Shown in pieces: positions 1-5,681 of a DNA stretch of 18,546 nt; positions within the stretch are counted from its first letter, which is position 1, and each line of letters begins with the position of its first letter. This stretch comes from QHBQ01 sp038230695 (GTDB lineage Bacteria; Chloroflexota; Chloroflexia; QHBQ01): assembly GCA_038230695.1 (NCBI GenBank), contig JBBRMT010000079.1, positions 1-18,546 on the forward strand. Reading direction: 5' to 3'. A program made the position numbers and the translations under genes. The notes under the pieces were generated by a model that worked only from the letters and a program-made list of their open reading frames with translations, was not told the DNA's origin and searched no databases.

Positions 1-272
1 ATCTGCACATGGTTGTACCAATAGATGCCTGCGATAAGGAAGGTGATTGCGTAGAAAAAGAGGGTGTTTAGGAATCCATTAGACGCATCAGTAAGAGTAT
101 TGATCAGATCGCTATCTGCTACGGACTTACCTAGCTTCAGATCAAGCACCAACAAAGTCATCACCACGCTGAACAGGCCATCGGCCAGCGACTTGAGGCG
201 TTCAGTGCCGCTGTGGTCTTCGATGGTTGCTGGTTGGCTGGTCTGGTTATCTTCTATCTTCGTCTGGCTCAT
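1..272 (-). CDS. TMEM175 (DUF1211) family membrane channel protein, partial
   Basis: This reading frame starts at ATG 270-272 and runs off the left edge, leaving 90 residues. The start is set by a strong AGAAGGAGA ribosome binding site just upstream on the minus strand (about 275-283). After a polar N-terminus of about 23 residues comes RLKSLADGLFSVVMTLL, which matches the first helix of the TMEM175/DUF1211 family, where an F/A-S/A-D-G-x-F motif lines the pore. A second hydrophobic segment (about 67-84) ends in YWYNH, close to the family's FWxNH motif. Bacterial members are tetrameric potassium-permeable channels; the substrate here is an inference. The protein continues outside the window. 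Family confidence is good because two separate motifs agree. Confidence 0.8.
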   Translation of the reverse strand, partial: MSQTKIEDNQTSQPATIEDHSGTERLKSLADGLFSVVMTLLVLDLKLGKSVADSDLINTLTDASNGFLNTLFFYAITFLIAGIYWYNHVQ

Positions 273-326
273 ATGGTCTCCTTCTGAAAGCGCATCTGTT
301 TGTGCGTCATTGTTAACTTCGGCTGC

Positions 327-355
327 ATTATACATGGGAGGATAGCTAGCTGCAA
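327..355 (-). promoter_or_regulatory. Putative sigma70 promoter for the TMEM175 gene
   Basis: On the minus strand TATAAT (332-327) is a perfect -10 box, preceded at 17 bp by TTGCAG (355-350), a weak -35. It lies about 55 bp upstream of the TMEM175 start codon. Confidence 0.4.
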
Positions 356-370
356 GTAGCTTGATCAATT

Positions 371-512
371 AAGCCCCCAGTGGGGATGGGGGAGAATCTT
401 GCCCTGTATTAAAGCCGGACTAGCTGGTGTATCCAGCATCTTTGTTTATCATAGTGTTTACCTCAACATGATTGCGCTTCAAGATTTCTCCCCCATCCCC
501 GCTGGGGGCTTA
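371..512. repeat. MITE-like inverted repeat made of two facing family B copies
   Basis: The left arm (371-404) begins AAGCCCCCAGTGGGGATGGG and continues into GGAGAATCTTGCCC. The right arm (480-512) is nearly its reverse complement, ending GCTGGGGGCTTA. About 75 bp of AT-richer unique sequence lies between them. The outer ends are TTAAGCCCCC and GGGGGCTTAG, so insertion at a TA dinucleotide is possible. There is no open reading frame of note inside. A third copy of the arm lies at 12726-12762. It could be a non-autonomous mobile element, or simply two dispersed repeats. The rest of the 273-663 non-coding stretch holds only the promoters and short GATAGCWAGC repeats. Confidence 0.5.
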
Positions 513-570
513 GTTTGCTGTGCCTGCAAACCCTTTGATAGCAAGCTGATAGTTTTTGATAGCTAGCAGT

Positions 571-579
571 TGGTATAAT
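571..579 (+). promoter_or_regulatory. Extended -10 promoter upstream of HMG-CoA reductase
   Basis: TGGTATAAT is a perfect extended -10 element (TGn followed by TATAAT at 574-579). There is no good -35 at 16-18 bp, which is common for extended -10 promoters. Transcription would start near 586, giving a leader of about 78 nt before the ATG at 664. TTTGATAGCAAGC (534-546) and TTTGATAGCTAGC (555-567) lie immediately upstream, 21 bp apart, and could bind a regulator. Confidence 0.5.
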
Positions 580-663
580 GCAAACAAAATAGTTGTTATA
601 TTCGTAACAATTATGCAAGCTGCGAGGGCATAATCCCTGCAGCAAGAATGGAGCTACCAGACT

Positions 664-1953
664 ATGGATAGCGCAGAGTTTACCTCTCGTATTCCCGGTT
701 TCTACAATCTGAGCATTGAAGAGCGCCAGTCGCACCTTGCCCGCACCCTGGGCCAGAGTGGGGTGGCAAACACCTTCGACACTGGCGGCCTCGATCCGGC
801 CCACGCCGACAAGATGATCGAAAACGTGGTTGGTGTATTCGCGCTCCCCCTCGGCATTGCCCTCAACTTCCTGATCAATGACCGTGACTACCTCATCCCC
901 ATGGCGATCGAAGAACCCTCAGTGGTGGCGGGCGCGTCCTATGCTGCTAAACTGGTGCGTGACGGCGGCGGCTTTCACGCCGAAACTGATGAGCCGATGA
1001 TGATCGCGCAGGTGCAGGTGGTGGACGTGCCGAACATGGATGAGGCGATTAGCCACCTGCACGAACACAAGGCCGAACTACTGGCGCTTGCCAATCAGCA
1101 GGACGCGCTGCTGGTCAAGCTGGGCGGTGGGGCGCGTGACGTGCAAGCGCGTCGGCTCGATACCCGCCTGGGCGCGATGTTGATCGTCCACTACCTGGTG
1201 GATGTGCGTGACGCAATGGGTGCGAACGCAGTCAACACCATGGCCGAGCAAACCGCGCCGCTTATTGAGAAGCTGACCGGCGGGCGTGTCTATCTACGCA
1301 TCCTCAGCAACCTGGCCGATCATCGTCTGGCCCGTGCCACTGCCCGTGTGCCGAAAGAGTCGCTGGCTATCGAGGGTTATAGCGGCGCAGAGGTGGTACA
1401 CGGCATCGCCCTTGCTTCCGCCTTCGCCGAAGCCGACCCCTACCGTGCTGCCACCCACAACAAGGGGGTGATGAATGGCATTGACGCAGTGGTGATTGCC
1501 ACCGGCAACGACTGGCGGGCAATCGAGGCAGGGGCGCACAGCTATGCCGCACACAAGACTGGCACATACACCGCACTGACCCGCTGGGATGCTGATGCTA
1601 ATGGCGACCTGGTGGGCAGCATCGAACTGCCGCTGGCGGTGGGGCTGGTGGGTGGCGCGACCAAAGTGCATCCCGCCGCGCAGGCAGCCGTCAAGTTGCT
1701 GAATGTACAAACCGCCCGCGAACTGGCCGGGGTGATTGCCTCGGTTGGCCTGGCTCAGAACCTGGCCGCTATCCGCGCCCTCGCTACCGAGGGCATCCAA
1801 AAGGGCCATATGGCTTTGCACGCCCGTCAGGTGGCAGCAGCGGCGGGCGCAAGCGGCGAACAGATTGACGGCATTGCGGCGAAGCTGGTAGCCGAGCGCA
1901 ACGTCAAGATTGACCGCGCTGAAGAACTACTCAAGGAGAGCGAAAATGGATAA
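664..1953 (+). CDS. mvaA: Hydroxymethylglutaryl-CoA reductase, class II
   Basis: Makes (R)-mevalonate from HMG-CoA with reduced nicotinamide cofactor, the committed step of the mevalonate route to isoprenoids. At 429 residues it matches soluble class II enzymes such as Pseudomonas mevalonii HMGR (428). Catalytic positions are all present: Glu83 in IEEPS, Lys267 in HNKGVMNGID, Asp283 in IATGNDW, and His382 in KGHMALHAR. DVRDAMGAN (180-188) is the conserved substrate/cofactor region and ENVVGVFALPLG (53-64) is a family signature. There is no membrane domain. The ATG at 664 follows GGAG (650-653) by 10 nt. The 3' end overlaps the HMG-CoA synthase start by 8 bp, implying coupled translation. It is the first gene of the mevalonate cluster and sits behind the extended -10 promoter. 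Confidence 0.96.
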   Translation: MDSAEFTSRIPGFYNLSIEERQSHLARTLGQSGVANTFDTGGLDPAHADKMIENVVGVFALPLGIALNFLINDRDYLIPMAIEEPSVVAGASYAAKLVRDGGGFHAETDEPMMIAQVQVVDVPNMDEAISHLHEHKAELLALANQQDALLVKLGGGARDVQARRLDTRLGAMLIVHYLVDVRDAMGANAVNTMAEQTAPLIEKLTGGRVYLRILSNLADHRLARATARVPKESLAIEGYSGAEVVHGIALASAFAEADPYRAATHNKGVMNGIDAVVIATGNDWRAIEAGAHSYAAHKTGTYTALTRWDADANGDLVGSIELPLAVGLVGGATKVHPAAQAAVKLLNVQTARELAGVIASVGLAQNLAAIRALATEGIQKGHMALHARQVAAAAGASGEQIDGIAAKLVAERNVKIDRAEELLKESENG

Positions 1954-2995
1954 TGTTGGCATCACCGGCTACGGCGCATACGTGCCGCGCTTCCGCATCA
2001 AGAGCGAAGACATCGCCGAGCAGTGGGGCGCGGAGCCTAGCAGTGTGCAGAATGGCTTGCTGCTACAGGAGAAGAGCATCCCCGATGTGGATGAGGATAC
2101 TATTACCCTCAGCGTCGAGGCGGCCAGCTACGCGCTACGGCGGGCGGGCATCAACCGTAAGGATGTGGGCGCGTTGTACATTGGCAGCGAGAGCCACCCC
2201 TACGCGGTCAAGCCGAGCGGCACGGTGGTGGCTGAGGCGCTGGGTTTGCCGCGCACCATCCACATTGCCGATTACGAGTTCGCCTGCAACGCGGGGGCGC
2301 AGGCGATGTTCGTCGCCAGTTCGCTGGTTAAGGCTGGGGTAATCAATCACGGGCTGGCAATTGGCGCGGACACCTCGCAGGGTGCGCCAGGCGATGCGCT
2401 GGAGTATTCGGCCAGCGCGGGCGCAGCCGCCTTCATGTTCGGGGCGGCGGGCATCATCGCCAGCCTCGATGCCGTCTACTCCTACACCAGCGACACTCCC
2501 GATTTCTGGCGGCGCGAGGGCATGATGTATCCCCGTCATGCCGGGCGTTTCACCGGAGAGCCAGCCTACTTCACCCACGTGAGCAACGCGGCTAAGGGTA
2601 TCATGGAAGAGAGTGGCACCCACCCCGCCGACTTCAAGTACGTCATTTTCCACCAGCCCAATGGCAAGTTCCCGCTGAACGTGGGCAAGGCGCTGGGCTT
2701 CACTGAGGAGCAGCAACGCCCCGGTCGCCTCGCGCCCTGCATTGGCAACACCTACTCGGCATCATCGCCACTGGGTCTCGCCGCCACCCTCGACATCGCC
2801 GACCCTGGCGATCGTATCCTGATGGTCAGCTATGGTAGCGGCAGCGGCAGCACCGCTTTCATCTGGACCGCCACCTCGCTATTGCCGGAAGTGCGTATCC
2901 GCGCCCCGTTCCTTAACGACATCACCACCGACCGCGCCTATGTTGACTATGGCAACTACGTGAAGATGCGCGGCAAGATCAAGATGAATGCTTGA
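1946..2995 (+). CDS. Hydroxymethylglutaryl-CoA synthase, archaeal type
   Basis: Condenses acetyl-CoA with acetoacetyl-CoA to HMG-CoA. The start is ATG 1946, because AAGGAGAG (1933-1940) is correctly spaced and the archaeal-type N-terminus MDNVGITGYGAYVP begins there; the reading frame is open upstream but that extension looks spurious. The protein has 349 residues, the archaeal length, shorter than eukaryotic or Firmicute enzymes. The expected catalytic triad is visible: Glu82 (YIGSESHPY), Cys114 (YEFACNAGAQ) and His236 (VIFHQPNGK). In archaea this enzyme forms a complex with an acetoacetyl-CoA thiolase and a DUF35 protein, and genes for both follow here. It overlaps mvaA by 8 bp. Confidence 0.94.
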   Translation: MDNVGITGYGAYVPRFRIKSEDIAEQWGAEPSSVQNGLLLQEKSIPDVDEDTITLSVEAASYALRRAGINRKDVGALYIGSESHPYAVKPSGTVVAEALGLPRTIHIADYEFACNAGAQAMFVASSLVKAGVINHGLAIGADTSQGAPGDALEYSASAGAAAFMFGAAGIIASLDAVYSYTSDTPDFWRREGMMYPRHAGRFTGEPAYFTHVSNAAKGIMEESGTHPADFKYVIFHQPNGKFPLNVGKALGFTEEQQRPGRLAPCIGNTYSASSPLGLAATLDIADPGDRILMVSYGSGSGSTAFIWTATSLLPEVRIRAPFLNDITTDRAYVDYGNYVKMRGKIKMNA

Positions 2996-3062
2996 TGAAA
3001 CAAAATAGGGATACGCTACCTCTTAGAGTATGAATTACCAAATATATGAGGGAGGTAAAACG

Positions 3063-3401
3063 ATGGCAATATCTCGATCTAATCGCACCGACTGGCTATG
3101 GCTGGCCGCTGCGCTCGGTCTCGGCTTGCTGGTGGCATGGTTCGATTTGCACACTGATGATGATGGCATCATCGCCGGTATGCTGCTCCTCTTTGGTGCA
3201 GTGCTGGGCATGGGACGGCCCGCAGGGGCTTGGCGCTGGGCGTTGGCGCTGGGGGCGTGCGTTCCAATCGGCGAGTTTCTCAACGTAGCGTTGGTGAGCC
3301 GCCCAGCAACGATGGCGCAGGCGCTCAGTTCGCTGGTAGCTATCATCTTCGCCTTCGCTGGAGTCTACGCTGGGGCATGGATGCGGCGGTCAAGCAGCTA
3401 G
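3063..3401 (+). CDS. Small four-helix membrane protein, unknown function
   Basis: I do not recognise this 112-residue protein. The ATG at 3063 follows GGGAGGT (3050-3056) and is preferred over an in-frame ATG at 3030. Four hydrophobic segments can be seen: about residues 11-28, 35-51, 56-76 and 86-106. A short acidic loop HTDDDG (30-35) lies after the first helix and a basic tail (MRRSSS) ends the protein. It sits between HMG-CoA synthase and the thiolase-like gene, on the same strand, 67 bp after the former and 31 bp before the latter, so it is probably co-transcribed with the mevalonate genes. A role in that pathway cannot be read from the sequence. Confidence 0.7.
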   Translation: MAISRSNRTDWLWLAAALGLGLLVAWFDLHTDDDGIIAGMLLLFGAVLGMGRPAGAWRWALALGACVPIGEFLNVALVSRPATMAQALSSLVAIIFAFAGVYAGAWMRRSSS

Positions 3402-3432
3402 CGAATCAAATGAACACTCCCCGGAGGGGATA

Positions 3433-4590
3433 ATGCGCGAAGTAGCAATCATTGGCATAGGGCAGACCAAATTCGGTGAACTCTGGGAGCGTAGCCTGCG
3501 CGATTTGTGGGCGGAAGCGACCCTGCTTGCGCTGGACGAGGCGCACGCGCCACGCATTGATGCCATCTACGTTGCCAACGCTGCCAGCGCACTGCTGGGC
3601 GGCCAGCAGCACCTTGGTAGCCTGCTGGCAGGGCATATCGGCCTCGCCGAAGTCCCCGCTACCCATATCGAGGCAGCGGATGCCAGCGGCGGAGCAGCCT
3701 TGCGCCAGGCATATATTGCGGTCGCCGGGGGGATGGCCGATTACGTGCTGGTGGGTGGGGTGGAGAAGATGACCGACCTGGAGAGTGAGTATCAGGGCTA
3801 TATCCAGACCACCTTCGGCGACCAGGACTTCGAGGGCTTCAACGGCATCACCTCCGCCGCGCTCTACGCCATGATCGCGCAGGCTTATATGGCCGAGTAC
3901 GGCGCAACCCGCGAACAAATGGCGATGGTGGCGGTGCAGGCCCACGCCCACGCCCGACGCAACCCCTACGCACAATTCACCAATCAGCTAAAGCTGGAAA
4001 CCGTCACCCGCGCTCCGGCGTTGGCCGCGCCGCTGCGGATGTTCGATGGTGCGCCCAACAGCGATGGCGCGGCGGCAATCGTGCTTGGCCCTGCTGAAGA
4101 AGCTCGCAAGCGCGGCCTGCCCCTTGTCACTATTGCCGCCTCGGCGCAGAGCGGCGATTTGCTGGCCTTGCACTCGCGCCAGACGCTGACCAGCTTCCCC
4201 GCCGCTGTGCGTGCCGCGCAATCCGCCTACAAGCAGGCGGGAGTGAATTGCAGCGACATTAGCGTAGTTGAGTTGCACGATGCTTATACCATTGCCGCGC
4301 TGCTGGCGCTGGAGGATTGCGACTTCTTCGCACGCGGACAGGCGGGCGCGGCGGTGGAGCAAGGGCTAACTGCCATCGAGGGGCGGGTGCCAATGAACCC
4401 CAGCGGCGGTTTGAAGGCGCAGGGAGCGCCACTGGGCGCAATCGGCATCGCTCAGGCGGTAGAAATTACCCGCCAGCTACGCGGCTCCGCCGCCAACCAG
4501 GTGCCTAACGCCCGCCTCGGCTTGACCCACAACATCGGCGGCGCGGGTGGCACTGCCGTAGTACACATCCTTAAGGGAGAGCAGCAATGA
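3433..4590 (+). CDS. Thiolase-fold protein of the archaeal thiolase/SCP2 family, with altered active site
   Basis: This 385-residue protein is full length for archaeal acetoacetyl-CoA thiolases and keeps the family framework: VAIIGIGQTKFGE at the N-terminus, DGAPNSDGAAAIVL (205-218), VVELHDAYT (278-286), MNPSGGLKAQGAPLGAIG (321-338) and THNIGGAGG (365-373). Expected catalytic residues are missing: the nucleophilic Cys of the ACASGG motif is Asp83 (EAADASGG), the HDCF Cys is Ala284, and the GHP His is Ala332. It may be a non-catalytic partner of HMG-CoA synthase, or it may use different chemistry, as do Ltp2-type aldolases, which are thiolase-fold proteins that pair with DUF35 proteins. The ribosome binding site is GGAGGGG (3423-3429). 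It overlaps the DUF35 gene by 4 bp (ATGA), typical of an obligate pair. Family is certain; activity is uncertain. Confidence 0.9.
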   Translation: MREVAIIGIGQTKFGELWERSLRDLWAEATLLALDEAHAPRIDAIYVANAASALLGGQQHLGSLLAGHIGLAEVPATHIEAADASGGAALRQAYIAVAGGMADYVLVGGVEKMTDLESEYQGYIQTTFGDQDFEGFNGITSAALYAMIAQAYMAEYGATREQMAMVAVQAHAHARRNPYAQFTNQLKLETVTRAPALAAPLRMFDGAPNSDGAAAIVLGPAEEARKRGLPLVTIAASAQSGDLLALHSRQTLTSFPAAVRAAQSAYKQAGVNCSDISVVELHDAYTIAALLALEDCDFFARGQAGAAVEQGLTAIEGRVPMNPSGGLKAQGAPLGAIGIAQAVEITRQLRGSAANQVPNARLGLTHNIGGAGGTAVVHILKGEQQ

Positions 4591-5006
4591 GCATCCCCAC
4601 TGCCCCATCGCCGCCCCGCTACTGGCGTGGCATTCCCCAGCATTATCGTCTCGAAGCGGCCAAAGCTGCCAGCGGTGAGGTGATGTTCCCACCCCGCGCC
4701 GTCGCCACTGATGGTTCACGCAGCAGCGAACCTTACGCATTGCCGCACGAGGGCAAGCTGATCGCCTTCACTGTGCTGCACGAAGCCATCCCCGGCTTCG
4801 CGGTTGACCCACCCTTCGCGGTCGGCATCGTCGAACTGCGCGATGGTACCCGCCTGAGCGCCCAAATCACCGGCGTGAACCTCGATCAAATCACTGTGGG
4901 TATGCCGCTGCGCTACGCCTTCCGCAAGATGCAGGAGGACGGAGTAGCTGGCACGATTATCTACGGTTACAAGTTTGTGCCGGACACTGAGAGTGCTGAG
5001 GACTGA
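4587..5006 (+). CDS. DUF35 OB-fold protein lacking its zinc ribbon
   Basis: A 139-residue partner protein of the DUF35 family. In archaeal thiolase/HMG-CoA synthase complexes it bridges the two enzymes and helps hold the CoA substrate. PRYWRGIPQHYRLE (13-26) and FPPRAV (34-39) align with the usual N-terminal helix and rubredoxin-like zinc ribbon (pattern KCxxCGxxxFPPR..CPxC), but every ligand Cys is gone: the protein contains no cysteine. The OB-fold follows, with LIAFTVLHEAIPGF, PPFAVGIVEL and GMPLRYAFRK, then the end GYKFVPD. The ATG at 4587 overlaps the stop of the thiolase-like gene. The zinc loss parallels the loss of catalytic residues in its neighbour. Confidence 0.88.
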   Translation: MSIPTAPSPPRYWRGIPQHYRLEAAKAASGEVMFPPRAVATDGSRSSEPYALPHEGKLIAFTVLHEAIPGFAVDPPFAVGIVELRDGTRLSAQITGVNLDQITVGMPLRYAFRKMQEDGVAGTIIYGYKFVPDTESAED

Positions 5007-5019
5007 GGATAGCGTTGCA

Positions 5020-5093
5020 AAAAGCCTCTCCCCAGCGGGGAAATCCCTTGTGGGTTCCCTGTGGGTAGGTTTGGTGAGGGGAGAAACTTGCCA
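5020..5093 (+). repeat. Family A dispersed palindromic repeat, expanded copy
   Basis: Starts AAAAGCCTCTCCCCAGCGGGG with a CCCC-AGC-GGGG stem and ends TAGGTTTGGTGAGGGGAG followed by AAACTTGCC. Compared with other copies it has about 25 extra bases in the middle, made of two near-identical units, TCCCTTGTGGGT (5044-5055) and TCCCTGTGGGT (5056-5066). It lies just after the DUF35 stop codon and may act as a terminator or mRNA end. Confidence 0.6.
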
Positions 5094-5126
5094 TACACTC
5101 ATGCTAATCGTAGCAGCGGAAGCAAG

Positions 5127-5140
5127 AAAGCCTCTCCCCT
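5127..5140. repeat. Half copy of family A repeat at the end of the VOC gene
   Basis: GAAAGCCTCTCCCC matches the left arm of the family A palindrome, but the right arm is absent. Its last bases form part of the VOC gene stop codon (TAG, minus strand, 5141-5139). Confidence 0.45.
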
Positions 5141-5528
5141 ATTCCGAAAACAGTTCGTGGATGTTGCCATCGGGGTCGGCGAAGAAGGCAGTGTGCTGAC
5201 CCCAGGGCATGGTGGCTGGTGGTGTCACCGGACGCGCTCCCTTTGCTGTAATCTCGGCGTATGCCTGAGCTACCTCTGCGGCGCTGTCGCAAGCAATAGC
5301 CAGCTCCACTCGCTGACCGACTGGCGCGGCGCGGTAGCTGTCATCGCTGGTAACACCTTCCATCACTGTGCGAGTGGTGAGGGAGAAGCGCACCCCCACG
5401 TTCTCGAACTCGGTGTAGTTCTCGCCATCATCGCTCTTCACCTTAAAACCCAGCACATCACGGTAGAAGGCGGTCATAGCCGCCAGGTTATCGGTCACCA
5501 GGGTGATCAGGTTGATACGCGCTTGCAC
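5139..5528 (-). CDS. VOC (glyoxalase/bleomycin-resistance fold) family protein
   Basis: A 129-residue, single-domain vicinal oxygen chelate protein. It begins INLITLVTDNLAAMTAFYRD with LGFKV, the typical first beta-alpha-beta unit, and ends AFFADPDGNIHELFSE, where the Glu of IHEL is the usual metal ligand position. The first-strand position that carries a His in glyoxalase I holds Leu/Ile here, so glyoxalase I activity is unlikely. The start is GTG at 5528, set by AAAAGGAGGA (about 5534-5543) 7 nt away. It reads against the mevalonate cluster and separates its two halves; its function and substrate cannot be assigned. Confidence 0.85.
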   Translation of the reverse strand: MQARINLITLVTDNLAAMTAFYRDVLGFKVKSDDGENYTEFENVGVRFSLTTRTVMEGVTSDDSYRAAPVGQRVELAIACDSAAEVAQAYAEITAKGARPVTPPATMPWGQHTAFFADPDGNIHELFSE

Positions 5529-5607
5529 AGTTGTCCTCCTTTTGATTTATAATACGAAACGGCCAACGGATTTTAGCCAGCGTATTGCAAAAGCGGATAA
5601 ACGGATT

Positions 5608-5623
5608 GGGGCCACCCGGCCCC
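5608..5623. promoter_or_regulatory. Perfect inverted repeat in the divergent VOC / mevalonate kinase gap
   Basis: GGGGCC-ACCC-GGCCCC is a perfect 6-bp inverted repeat with a 4-nt loop, in the 153-bp divergent intergenic region. There is no U-tract, so it is more likely an operator or an RNA hairpin than an intrinsic terminator. TATTAT (minus strand, 5554-5549) could be the VOC -10 box. Confidence 0.3.
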
Positions 5624-5681
5624 CTCGCTATGTACATCTTAGCACAAACGTTCTTGATTGTCAACAGAGGAAACCCTGGCC

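Noticed and set aside
64..345. Plus-strand 93-residue reading frame
   Set aside because: It is antisense to the TMEM175 gene, whose minus-strand frame has family motifs, membrane helices and a strong ribosome binding site.
463..804. Minus-strand 113-residue reading frame
   Set aside because: It spans a dispersed repeat, the promoter region and the start of HMG-CoA reductase, and has no recognisable protein features.
3433..4590. Pseudogene status for the thiolase-like gene
   Set aside because: The frame is full length, the ribosome binding site and 4-bp overlap with the DUF35 gene are intact, and non-catalytic motifs are conserved. The changes look selected rather than decayed.
5139..5528. 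Glyoxalase I as a specific call for the VOC protein
   Set aside because: The first-strand metal-ligand His is not present, so only the fold family can be supported.
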